Shown here: one piece after another, positions 1-6,924 of the stretch | Layout: every line of letters begins with the position of its first letter | How positions within the stretch are numbered: the first letter of the stretch is position 1 | Assembly (NCBI GenBank): GCA_011056825.1 | Contig: DSBH01000217.1 | Location: forward strand, 1-8,641 | DNA: 8,641 bases | Direction of reading: 5' to 3' | Source of the DNA: Deltaproteobacteria bacterium | GTDB lineage: Bacteria > Desulfobacterota > Syntrophia > Syntrophales > UBA2210 | The notes under the pieces: generated by a model | What the model was told of the DNA's origin: nothing | Database searches by the model: none | Seen by the model: the letters and a program-made list of their open reading frames with translations, nothing else | Made by a program: the position numbers and the translations under genes

Positions 1-1526
1 GCAATCACCAGCGTTACAAGTACCGACATGATCACGGACATTATAATGCCGGCCTTTGCAAAATCGACGATGGAGAAATAGCCCGACGTGTAAGGAATAA
101 TATTGGTCGGCGTCTGCGTGACCAGTACGATGCCGAGAGATGACGTGAACGCGGCCGGCGCCACCAGCATCCAGGGGTGAATATTGAAGCTCGCGGCGAG
201 CGAAATGAGAATAGGAACAATAATGATTCCCGTCACGGTGTTGCTCGCCAGAAATAATTTTATAAATATTACCACCAGGACGACCACGAAGATCAGGAGC
301 ACGGGACCAAACGAGGTAATGCCCCCGAGAAAGAAAACGGCCACCCACTTTGCCGCTCCCGTGTGATAGGTCATCATGCCAAGCCCCAGGGACGCCATCA
401 GCAGAAGAATGCTGTCCCAGGAAATGGCCCGCCCTCCCGTGTCCTGGTTCAGTACACGGAACGGCGGAAGAAAGAGCAGCATGCCTCCCAGGATCGCCAC
501 GTAGCTGATGGGAAGATCGATTACGCCGTGAGACAACCGGCTGAGCAGCGGGTTGAACACCCACAGGAAAATAACCAGCGAGAATATCAGGATAGTGCCT
601 ATCTCCGGCTTCGACAGGCCGCCCAGTTCCCGGAGTCTTTCGCGGATCTCCTCTCTGGTGAGCGGCAATTCCCTGATTTCCGGGGGAAACATGAGCAGCA
701 GCACGATCCAGCCGAAAGGAATGAGTATGATCGTCGCGGGTACTCCGATGATCATCCAGTCTATGAAGGTGATTTTCATGCCCGCGAAGGACTGCATGAA
801 ACTGATCGCGATCGGGTTCGGAGCACAGCCCGCCGGCGTAGCGATGCCTCCGAAAACCGGCCCCCAGCACGAGGAAATCATGAGCGCCTTGCCGAAATTA
901 CTTTTCAGGGGTTCGCATTTCGCCTGTCTGAGAATTGACACGCCGATGGGCAGCAGTATGGACACCACTCCCATGTCCGAAACCCACATGGATATGAGAG
1001 CGCCCATGATAAGAAACCCGAGAATGACCCGACGCGTGCTTGTCCCGATGATCTGGAGCATCTTCAGCGTCATCCGCGTTCCCAGCTTTGTGTAAGTGAA
1101 AGCCCCCGAAAGCAGGAATATGCCGATGAAGAACAGGATGAGATCATTGCCGAAGCTCATGCGCACGATTTCTTTGTAGCCCTGCGCCACGCCCGCTATC
1201 TGGGTCACCGTACCGTCGGCCGCGAGAACTTTTACCCCGTCGGTCACTCCCAGGACAGGCATAAGAAGCAGGGCGCACAGGGCCGTCACGTGAAACGGCA
1301 GGACCTCGGTGATCCAGTAGAAGATCGCTACCAGCAGCAACCCCAGGCAGATTTTTCCGGCCTGGGTCAGGACGATGGCATCATCGCCGACAATGAGTGG
1401 AGGAGGCGGCGGCAGGAAATAAATTAAGAGGAAAAGTCCCGCCCCCAGTGCAAGGTAGAGAGGTTGACGCCTTTTGGCCTTTTGACCGACGATTCCGCTG
1501 CCCTGCTCTTCGTTCATCTCCGTCAT
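1..1526 (-). CDS. DASS/SLC13-type anion transporter (3' end beyond window)
   Basis: Predicted inner-membrane symporter for an organic or inorganic anion (dicarboxylate, sulfonate or similar), probably Na+-coupled. I translated it by hand: the frame is open from ATG 1526 to base 1 (508 codons), so only a short C-terminus should be missing for a family of roughly 470-530 residues. Seen: proline run 39-43 after the first membrane segment, many hydrophobic helices, the hairpin motif GGIATPAGCAPN at 226-237, a hydrophilic charged linker at about 283-308, a second-half SNT at 428-430, and TPTN at 472-475 followed by PYTSGYFSIVDFAKAG. The first-half SNT equivalent reads SDM (183-185) in ISMWVSDMG, a departure from the usual motif. 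The start is chosen for GAGGAG (1532-1537), five bases upstream; the ATG overlaps the tetR stop as ATGA, suggesting translational coupling. The last gene of the operon seen, it probably imports the pathway substrate. Family is confident, substrate unknown. Confidence 0.9.
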   Translation of the reverse strand, partial: MTEMNEEQGSGIVGQKAKRRQPLYLALGAGLFLLIYFLPPPPPLIVGDDAIVLTQAGKICLGLLLVAIFYWITEVLPFHVTALCALLLMPVLGVTDGVKVLAADGTVTQIAGVAQGYKEIVRMSFGNDLILFFIGIFLLSGAFTYTKLGTRMTLKMLQIIGTSTRRVILGFLIMGALISMWVSDMGVVSILLPIGVSILRQAKCEPLKSNFGKALMISSCWGPVFGGIATPAGCAPNPIAISFMQSFAGMKITFIDWMIIGVPATIILIPFGWIVLLLMFPPEIRELPLTREEIRERLRELGGLSKPEIGTILIFSLVIFLWVFNPLLSRLSHGVIDLPISYVAILGGMLLFLPPFRVLNQDTGGRAISWDSILLLMASLGLGMMTYHTGAAKWVAVFFLGGITSFGPVLLIFVVVLVVIFIKLFLASNTVTGIIIVPILISLAASFNIHPWMLVAPAAFTSSLGIVLVTQTPTNIIPYTSGYFSIVDFAKAGIIMSVIMSVLVTLVI

Positions 1527-2152
1527 GACGTCTCCTCGCGTACCAGTCCCCTGAGCGCGCAGGCGGCCGCGTCAAGGTACAGGTCACGGAAATCTTCACC
1601 TTCAGGCATTGTATTTTCGAGCTTTCTGAACTGAAGCATGCCGTGTATGGTGGACCAGAGCACGAGCGACGCCCTGCGCAGGTCCCGCGCGCCCGGACGA
1701 TCGGCGAGAATCGGTTGAAGTACTTCTTCAACTATTTTAAGAATTCTGTTGCCGTGTTCGTCTATTTTTTCCTTGAATCGCGGCGAAAACACGACGTCAG
1801 GCGCCGAGAGAAAATGATTATATATCTCGTAATACCGGCGGCGGCGCCTGCTGAACTCCAGGTAGGCAAGCGCGATATTTTCGAGCTTTTTCTGCGGATC
1901 GTCCGTGCCGGAAGCCGCCTTTTTGATCATTTTGTGCAGTATGTCGAGTCCTTCCTCCTGCAGCGCCGCGTAGATATCCTCTTTGTTCTTGAAATACAGG
2001 TACAGCGTACCCACGCTCAGTTCCGCGTTGTGCGCGATCTGATTCACGGTTGTTGCGTTGATGCCTTTCTGAAACAGGAGTTTCCGGGCGGCGTCCAGAA
2101 TCTGTTTTCTTCTGAACTCCTTTTCACGTCTTCTTCTTTCATGAGACCCCAT
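1523..2152 (-). CDS. TetR/AcrR-family transcriptional regulator
   Basis: Predicted DNA-binding repressor that senses a small ligand, likely a pathway substrate or CoA thioester. The 209 residues match the usual family size. A basic N-terminus (residues 5-16) precedes the classical TetR helix-turn-helix at about 34-60, with TTVNQIAHNAELSVGTLYLYF followed by KNKEDIY. The remainder is a helical ligand-binding and dimerisation domain too variable to assign a ligand, although the acyl-CoA/fatty-acid-responsive subgroups look similar in style. The ribosome binding site GGGGAGA (2161-2167) overlaps the stop of the oxidoreductase gene, and its own stop overlaps the transporter ATG, so it is embedded in the operon rather than standing beside it. 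It most likely binds the 19-bp palindrome at 6736-6754 and autoregulates the operon, but that link is inferred. Confidence 0.93.
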   Translation of the reverse strand: MGSHERRRREKEFRRKQILDAARKLLFQKGINATTVNQIAHNAELSVGTLYLYFKNKEDIYAALQEEGLDILHKMIKKAASGTDDPQKKLENIALAYLEFSRRRRRYYEIYNHFLSAPDVVFSPRFKEKIDEHGNRILKIVEEVLQPILADRPGARDLRRASLVLWSTIHGMLQFRKLENTMPEGEDFRDLYLDAAACALRGLVREETS

Positions 2153-2166
2153 GCCGTTGTTCTCCC

Positions 2167-3990
2167 CTATAACTTTCCGTTCCCGATGCCCAGCTTTCCG
2201 AGCAGTGCCGTGGTGGGATTTCCTTTCTCGTCCCAGCCGCGGAGCTGATAGTACGCGTCGAGCATCTTTTGTAGATCTTTCTGCGGGCAGCAGCGCCCCC
2301 TGGAAGGCCCTTCGGGTATCGGCTCGTTCATCACCCGCCAGGGAAGCACATCGCTGTGGCGCCCCACACCACGCCGGACGTTGATTAGACGTTCCAGCGT
2401 GTAGACCCTTTCAGCGATCCGCTCCAGTTCTTCCAATGTCATGTCCCACCCGGTTATCGCGTTCACTACAGGCAGGTACGATTCGTTGAGGCTCGCGCCG
2501 AAGACACGTTCCTGGACGAACCTGCAGATTACCAGGCAATCGCCTATGACGGTGTTATTCTGGCTTTGGAACGTGTATTCCGGCTGCCCGCCAAAACCGG
2601 GATCCGTTTCCGGATCACTGTAGTCGGGGCGGGCGTCGTGGTGGCTTCCGCCCCGCGTCGACGTGGCATAGGCCAGCCCCATGTTCCGCAAGCCTCGCGC
2701 CGAATGTCCGGGAATCTCAAGGCCACGGCTGCAGTAAAGCAGTTTCTCCGAATCATCGCCGAAGCGTTGCGCCAGCGCCCGTGAACCCAGCGCAAGAAGT
2801 CGGCCCGCCCCCTGTTTCATGGCTGCCTCGCGTGCTGCTCCGGAAAGATCCCGCTGCGCGCCGAACCTGATGTCGCCCCCGAGCTCGTCGGACGATATGA
2901 ATCCCCGTTCAAGACACTCGGCCGTGAATGCAAGCGTTACGCCGAAACTTATCGTGTCCATGCCCATCTCGTCGCACTGCACGTTGCCGTTAAAAATGGA
3001 GACGGGATCACTGTTCTCCAGCATCGATCCCATCGCGTAGATGGTTTCGTATTCGGGCATCTTCACCGTCCGGCCGGCGAATTCACCGACCGGCACGTCG
3101 ACCAGTTTGCCGCAGGCCACCGGGCACCCGTGACAGGCGGTATTCTTCCGCTTGTACCGTTCCGCTATAAGTTCGCCGCTTACCTCGTCGGCCCTGTTGA
3201 AAACCTCTTTTGTATTGTTTCGGGTGCCGAGCCGTCCCATGGCATTGATCGTTTTCACAAGCATCGGCGTTCCGAGATCGGTGAGCTGTTTCGCCTTTTC
3301 ACGCAGCCCCGGCAGGCTTCTCCTGATCTCGTCCTTCAGTTCGTCGGGGCGAGCCACGGGAGTTTTCTTTCCTCCCCGCAGGACCAGCGCCTTGCATTTT
3401 TTTGATCCGAGAACGGCGCCGATGCCGCCCCTTCCGGCAACGCTGACACGCGAACCACTGCAGACAATATTAGCGAAGGTCACGCCGTTTTCACCGGCCG
3501 GTCCGATCACCGCGCTCTGCACCCCGTCTCCGTTCTCCTGCCGCAACAGGTTGTGCGTCTCGCTCGCGACCCTGCCCCACAGGAAGGACGCGTCCCTGAT
3601 CTCGACGTTGCCTTCATCGACCATTATGTACACCGGGGAAGAAGCCGCTCCCATTATCACGTAGGCGTCGAACCCCGCGCGTTTCATCATCCAGCCGAAA
3701 TTACCTCCGAAGTTGGAGTCGAAAAACAGCCCCGTCTGCGGGGATATCGTCGCGGCGTGACCTCTGCCGGCGCCCCACAGGGGAGTCCCGTTGACCGGAC
3801 CAGAGGCGAACACCACGATGTTGTCCGGGGAAAGGGGATCAATCTGTGGAGACACCAGGCGGTGGATTATCGCGGCGGCGAACCCGTTTCCTCCCAGGTA
3901 TTTCCTCGCGAAACTTTCTTCCAGTGTCTCGACGGTATGCGTGCCGCCCGTCAGATCACAGTACAGTATTTTCCCCATGTACCCGAACAT
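2167..3990 (-). CDS. Tungsten-type aldehyde ferredoxin oxidoreductase (AOR family)
   Basis: Predicted cytoplasmic enzyme oxidising an aldehyde to the carboxylic acid with ferredoxin as acceptor, or the reverse. The 607 residues match the family. The N-terminus MFGYMGKILYCDLT is the standard AOR opening, which fixes the start. Seen: pterin-site motifs around GRGHAAT (76-81), GRGGIGAVLGSKKCKAL (186-202), DEMGMD (340-345), and D484-x4-C489 in DCLVICRF; the [4Fe-4S] cysteines are C286, C289, C293 and C489. PEYET (312-316) and STRGGSHH (444-451) sit where the active-site Glu and His of the Pyrococcus enzyme are expected. All key residues appear intact. An extra Cys (C485) lies beside D484. It follows the ThDP gene by 89 nt, with only a weak Shine-Dalgarno (AGGGA), so an internal promoter is possible. 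No ferredoxin, flavoprotein or second AOR subunit gene lies in the window, so electrons must leave by a carrier encoded elsewhere. The family members differ in substrate; the aldehyde is unknown. Confidence 0.93.
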   Translation of the reverse strand: MFGYMGKILYCDLTGGTHTVETLEESFARKYLGGNGFAAAIIHRLVSPQIDPLSPDNIVVFASGPVNGTPLWGAGRGHAATISPQTGLFFDSNFGGNFGWMMKRAGFDAYVIMGAASSPVYIMVDEGNVEIRDASFLWGRVASETHNLLRQENGDGVQSAVIGPAGENGVTFANIVCSGSRVSVAGRGGIGAVLGSKKCKALVLRGGKKTPVARPDELKDEIRRSLPGLREKAKQLTDLGTPMLVKTINAMGRLGTRNNTKEVFNRADEVSGELIAERYKRKNTACHGCPVACGKLVDVPVGEFAGRTVKMPEYETIYAMGSMLENSDPVSIFNGNVQCDEMGMDTISFGVTLAFTAECLERGFISSDELGGDIRFGAQRDLSGAAREAAMKQGAGRLLALGSRALAQRFGDDSEKLLYCSRGLEIPGHSARGLRNMGLAYATSTRGGSHHDARPDYSDPETDPGFGGQPEYTFQSQNNTVIGDCLVICRFVQERVFGASLNESYLPVVNAITGWDMTLEELERIAERVYTLERLINVRRGVGRHSDVLPWRVMNEPIPEGPSRGRCCPQKDLQKMLDAYYQLRGWDEKGNPTTALLGKLGIGNGKL

Positions 3991-4079
3991 AGTTCATCTG
4001 TCCCTGTTTCACTTCCTCGAAACGTCGCCGGAATGGGTTGTATATGCCCCGTTTACCCTGGCCGCCCGTCGGAAAGAAA

Positions 4080-5777
4080 TCACGCCTTGTAACTTCCCAG
4101 GTCCGCCAGCGCCACGCTGCCGGGACTGACGGTGTCCGGGTCGGTCATGACGTTGATGCAGGCCGTTTTCCCCGACGCGAAAGCCGCTTCGAGCGCCGGG
4201 CGGATGTCCTCCGGCCGGTCCACTTCCACGCCGAACCCGCCGAGCGCCTCGACGAGTTTGTGATAGGGAACGTAGCCGATTTCGCAGCCATCATTGATGG
4301 AATGACCGAGCCGCAAACTCTGGCTGTGGCGGATCATACCCCAGCCGAGATCGTTGGATATCACGACCACGACGGGCAGCTTCCTGCGAATCGCCGTTTC
4401 GAACTCCATGAAGTTGAAACCCGTTGAACCGTCGCCGCAGAACAGGCAGACCCTTTTCCCGGGGTTGACGAGCTGAGCCGCGTTCGCGTAGGGAAGTCCC
4501 ACGCCGAGGCAGCCGAAGAGATTGGCGTCGAGATAACTCCCGGGGCCAGCCACTGTTCTGGTCATGCCCATCCAGACCTGGGCATCCCCGCCGTCCGCCA
4601 CCACAATGTCGTCCGGCCTGTTCATGAATGTGTTGACCTCGTGAGCCGCCCGCATGGCGTGAATTGGTACAGCGTCGCTTTCCCACTGGGGCTGCGTCTG
4701 GGCTTTCGATTCACTGTCGGCCTTTTCAAGAACCTCCACCCATTCCCTGAAAGATGTCCGCAGATTCTTCGCATCGCCCGAGGCATCCAGCAGGCGGTTG
4801 CATTCAGCAAGCAGCGCCTTCACATCGCTGATCACGGCCAGGTCGATGGAGCGGTTCCGCCCCATTTCCTCGGGCTCGATGTCCACCTGAATAATCTTCG
4901 CGGTGGGACTGAACACGTCGCCGAAGATGTAATACAGGTTCATGCGCGACCCCAGAAAAATAACCAGGTCGGCGCTGATATTGGCCAACAGGGCGGCGCC
5001 GGGACGTATGGCGAGGGACGATTCGAAGCACAGGGGATGGGTGTCGGGAATGATCCCCCTTCCCTGACTCGATGTGAGCGCTCGAATGCCGGTACTCTCG
5101 ACGAAACGGACAAGCTCGTCGGCTGCGTCGGCGTACCAGGCGCCGCTGCCTGCAATCAGCAGGGGCTTCTTCGCCTTCCTGATCATCTCCATGATTTTCG
5201 CCGCTCCCTCGAGGTCGACGGGACGCGAGTCACAACAACTGGTGTTCACCTTCCTGACCTTTTCGGCGTTCACGGCGCCGTTGAGCACGTCAACCGGCAA
5301 CTCGAGATAGACCGGGCCCGGCCTTCCGCTGATGGCGTTACGGTAAGCAAGGTCGACGAATTCGGGAATCCGGTGGGGAGTGTGGCAGACCAGGGACTTT
5401 TTCACCATGGGCTCGATAACCGGAGCCTGCCGCATGTCCTGCAGGTCCAGTTTTTCTATTGACTCGAGTCCCACGCACCCCGATATCAGTACCAGGGGTG
5501 AATTCGATAGGCGCGCGTTCGCGATGCCCGAAAGGGCGTTGGTGAATCCCGGTCCCGCGGTTACCATTGCTATGCCAGGTTTGCGCTTGAGCCTTCCGTA
5601 CGCCTCCGCCATGAACACCGCGGCCTGCTCGTGCCGCGTGTCGAACAGCGTTACCCCGCTTCCTTCCAGGAACTGGTAGATCGGGGTGATATGACCCCCG
5701 CTTATGGTGAACACATAATCAACTCCCCGCTCAATGAGCGCTTCCGCGGCAAGCCTTCCGCCTATAATATTTTCCAT
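4080..5777 (-). CDS. ThDP-dependent C-C lyase/decarboxylase (acetolactate synthase superfamily, benzaldehyde-lyase/HACL2-like)
   Basis: Predicted cytoplasmic thiamine-diphosphate enzyme that breaks or makes a bond next to a carbonyl. Its 565 residues show the three-domain order of the superfamily: N-terminal pyrimidine-binding domain (about 1-165) with SGGHITPIY at 26-34 and RHE at 48-50 (E50 is the expected cofactor-activating Glu); a central domain (about 190-335); and a C-terminal diphosphate-binding domain with GDG at 448-450 and the metal-site ND at 475-476. H29, E50 and Q113 fall at the same numbers as in benzaldehyde lyase as I recall its sequence, while acetolactate synthase has Ala at position 29. 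GGHI plus DTRHE also recalls human ILVBL/HACL2. It could therefore cleave an acyloin or 2-hydroxyacyl-CoA, or decarboxylate a 2-oxoacid. All would yield an aldehyde for the neighbouring AOR. A strong AAAGGAGAGG binding site overlaps the SDR stop. No small regulatory subunit gene is present, arguing against branched-chain amino acid synthesis. Confidence 0.9.
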   Translation of the reverse strand: MENIIGGRLAAEALIERGVDYVFTISGGHITPIYQFLEGSGVTLFDTRHEQAAVFMAEAYGRLKRKPGIAMVTAGPGFTNALSGIANARLSNSPLVLISGCVGLESIEKLDLQDMRQAPVIEPMVKKSLVCHTPHRIPEFVDLAYRNAISGRPGPVYLELPVDVLNGAVNAEKVRKVNTSCCDSRPVDLEGAAKIMEMIRKAKKPLLIAGSGAWYADAADELVRFVESTGIRALTSSQGRGIIPDTHPLCFESSLAIRPGAALLANISADLVIFLGSRMNLYYIFGDVFSPTAKIIQVDIEPEEMGRNRSIDLAVISDVKALLAECNRLLDASGDAKNLRTSFREWVEVLEKADSESKAQTQPQWESDAVPIHAMRAAHEVNTFMNRPDDIVVADGGDAQVWMGMTRTVAGPGSYLDANLFGCLGVGLPYANAAQLVNPGKRVCLFCGDGSTGFNFMEFETAIRRKLPVVVVISNDLGWGMIRHSQSLRLGHSINDGCEIGYVPYHKLVEALGGFGVEVDRPEDIRPALEAAFASGKTACINVMTDPDTVSPGSVALADLGSYKA

Positions 5778-5793
5778 TGCTCTGCCTCTCCTT

Positions 5794-6630
5794 TCAGAGT
5801 TCCATCAACTGTCCGCCCGTAACATTGACGGCCTGGCCGGTTATGTATGATGATGCGTCGGACGCGAGAAAGGCGGCCAGCGATGCTACCTCGTCTGGCG
5901 TTCCGATGCGGGCAACTGGAATAGTGGCGCACATTTCCCGTTCTCGTTCTTCCACGGTACAGTTGAAAAACTGAGCCTCCAGGCCGAATCGCCATTTTTC
6001 GAGGTCCGTGCCGATCTGGCCCGGACAGAGGGCGTTAACCCGTATTTTGTTTCCGGCGAGTTCCCTGGCCATGACCTTGGTAAGCATGATGACACCGGCT
6101 TTCGCGACCGCGTAGGCGCCGTTGAACAGCGGCGGCGTCTTCCCCGCGCGCGACGCGGTGTTGACAATGGAACCGCCGGAGGCCGCCATCAATGGCAGCA
6201 CGCCCCGTGTGACCCTGAAAACGCTGTGGAGATTGACGTCGATGGTTCTCATCCAGGCCGCTTCGTCATAGGACTGCACCGTGTTGGGCACCCCGAAAGA
6301 CGCGCCCGCGTTGTTACACAAGACATCCACCCGACCGGTTATTTTGCCCGCCTCCTCGACCATGCCCGCTATGGAATCATTGCTGGTCACATCGACCCTG
6401 GCGGCCCGGCACGTTACACCGAAGGCGTCGGAAAGATCGGTGGCGATGGAAGACATCTCTTTCCAGCCGCCCGGCGCCACCTGCATGTCTTCGGACGGCT
6501 CGGCTCCCAAGTCGGCGATCACCACGTTCGCGCCGCAGGAAGCAAGCATGCGGGCTATGGCATAACCGATACCGGTACGCTTTCCCGCTCCCGTAACTAT
6601 GGCTGTTTTTCCTTCCAGGTCGGAATACAT
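5794..6630 (-). CDS. Short-chain dehydrogenase/reductase (SDR), NAD-type
   Basis: Predicted cytoplasmic oxidoreductase interconverting an alcohol and a ketone. With the start at 6630 the protein has 278 residues, the usual classical-SDR length. Seen: cofactor motif TGAGKRTGIG (13-22), an acidic D40 at the end of the second strand (VVIAD) favouring NAD(H) over NADP(H), NNAG at 106-109, N133, catalytic S160, Y173 and K177 (YAVAK), PG at 203-204, and the C-terminal ITGQAVNVTGG. The frame stays open upstream to 6849, but the extra 73 residues do not resemble the family and would cover the operator region. ATG 6630 is instead preceded at five bases by GGGAGGGG (6636-6643), so I chose it. First gene of the leftward operon, 16 nt before the ThDP gene. 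Probably makes or removes the carbonyl used by that enzyme; the substrate is unknown. Confidence 0.93.
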   Translation of the reverse strand: MYSDLEGKTAIVTGAGKRTGIGYAIARMLASCGANVVIADLGAEPSEDMQVAPGGWKEMSSIATDLSDAFGVTCRAARVDVTSNDSIAGMVEEAGKITGRVDVLCNNAGASFGVPNTVQSYDEAAWMRTIDVNLHSVFRVTRGVLPLMAASGGSIVNTASRAGKTPPLFNGAYAVAKAGVIMLTKVMARELAGNKIRVNALCPGQIGTDLEKWRFGLEAQFFNCTVEEREREMCATIPVARIGTPDEVASLAAFLASDASSYITGQAVNVTGGQLMEL

Positions 6631-6635
6631 CAGTT

Positions 6636-6643
6636 CCCCTCCC
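6636..6643 (-). promoter_or_regulatory. Ribosome binding site fixing the SDR start
   Basis: GGGAGGGG on the minus strand lies five bases before ATG 6630. It is the strongest Shine-Dalgarno sequence near the 5' end of this frame and selects the 278-residue SDR over the longer open frame reaching 6849. Confidence 0.8.
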
Positions 6644-6735
6644 TTCTGCCGATGCCGGTTGTTCCAAATATCCGGGCGCATCTTTACGCCGCGGGGAATC
6701 GAACGAAGCAAAAAGAACGGCAACATGAAGAAATG

Positions 6736-6754
6736 ATATGAGCGCCGCTCATAT
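6736..6754. promoter_or_regulatory. Perfect 19-bp palindrome, candidate TetR operator
   Basis: ATATGAGCGCCGCTCATAT consists of two 9-bp arms that are exact reverse complements around one central base. It lies in the divergent region, about 105 bp before the SDR start and 170 bp before the ligase start. Length, symmetry and placement fit a homodimeric TetR-family operator, and the operon's only regulator is TetR-type. It overlaps possible leftward promoter elements, so binding would block transcription. It is not followed by a U-run on either strand, so a terminator is unlikely. Binding by this regulator is inferred. Confidence 0.7.
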
Positions 6755-6788
6755 AGTGAACGGTATTCATTTTTTAACCGCCTGTCAA
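6750..6788 (-). promoter_or_regulatory. Candidate sigma70-type promoter for the leftward operon
   Basis: On the minus strand two readings are possible. One pairs a consensus TTGACA (6783-6788) with a poor -10, TACCGT (6760-6765), at 17-bp spacing. The other pairs TTAAAA (6772-6777) with TATATG (6750-6755) at 16-bp spacing. In both, the palindrome at 6736-6754 covers the -10 or the start point, as expected for a repressible promoter. Neither is a full match. Confidence 0.4.
6757..6769. promoter_or_regulatory. Imperfect dyad next to the main palindrome
   Basis: TGAACGGTATTCA has arms TGAAC and ATTCA (four of five positions complementary) around GGT, starting two bases after the main palindrome. 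TGAA/TTCA dyads are common in TetR-family operators. It could be a second weaker site, or it could be chance in an AT-rich stretch. Confidence 0.35.
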
Positions 6789-6810
6789 TCATTATTTTAT
6801 TGGGCGCTTC

Positions 6811-6839
6811 TTGACTGTTCCTGTCATATCGAGTAGATA
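6811..6839 (+). promoter_or_regulatory. Candidate promoter for the acyl-CoA synthetase gene
   Basis: TTGACT (6811-6816) is a good -35 match; 17 bp later stands TAGATA (6834-6839), a weak -10. GATATT two bases further would match better but at 19-bp spacing. The short dyad ATATC-GAGTA-GATAT (6826-6840) overlaps the -10. It would leave a leader of roughly 80 bases before the GTG start. Confidence 0.3.
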
Positions 6840-6894
6840 TTACTGACAAACCAGACGCCGGTGCAATCCGTGACCGGGCTGTTCCTGATATCGA
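6815..6894 (+). repeat. Split direct repeat upstream of the ligase gene
   Basis: CTGTTCCTG followed by ATATCGA occurs twice: at 6815-6832 (with TC between the blocks) and at 6879-6894 (no bases between). The copies start 64 bp apart, both on the plus strand, the first within the candidate promoter and the second 30 bp before the start codon. It may be a pair of sites for another regulator or an old local duplication. Confidence 0.5.
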
Positions 6895-6924
6895 ATCACA
6901 ACAGCAGACACAAAGGCTGTTACC

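Noticed and set aside
363..1095. Two overlapping plus-strand frames opposite the transporter
   Set aside because: The minus strand reads as a continuous membrane protein with DASS motifs. The plus frames are low-complexity shadows rich in His, Gln and Arg or in Met and Ser.
4006..4023. Small inverted repeat GTTTC...GAAAC between the ThDP and AOR genes as a terminator or operator
   Set aside because: Only five base pairs with an eight-base loop and no T-tract; it is too weak to call, though the 89-nt gap could hold an internal promoter.
4350..4355. ND instead of NN in the metal-binding motif of the ThDP enzyme as a sign of inactivity
   Set aside because: Asp can serve as the metal ligand, and ND at this place is, to my knowledge, common in related ThDP enzymes.
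4641..5462. 273-codon open frame antisense to the ThDP gene
   Set aside because: The opposite strand has continuous, motif-complete ThDP enzyme sequence; this frame has no recognisable domain and no convincing ribosome binding site.
6631..6849. N-terminal extension of the SDR by 73 residues
   Set aside because: It does not look like an SDR, would cover the palindrome and promoter region, and the strong ribosome binding site before 6630 gives the normal family start.
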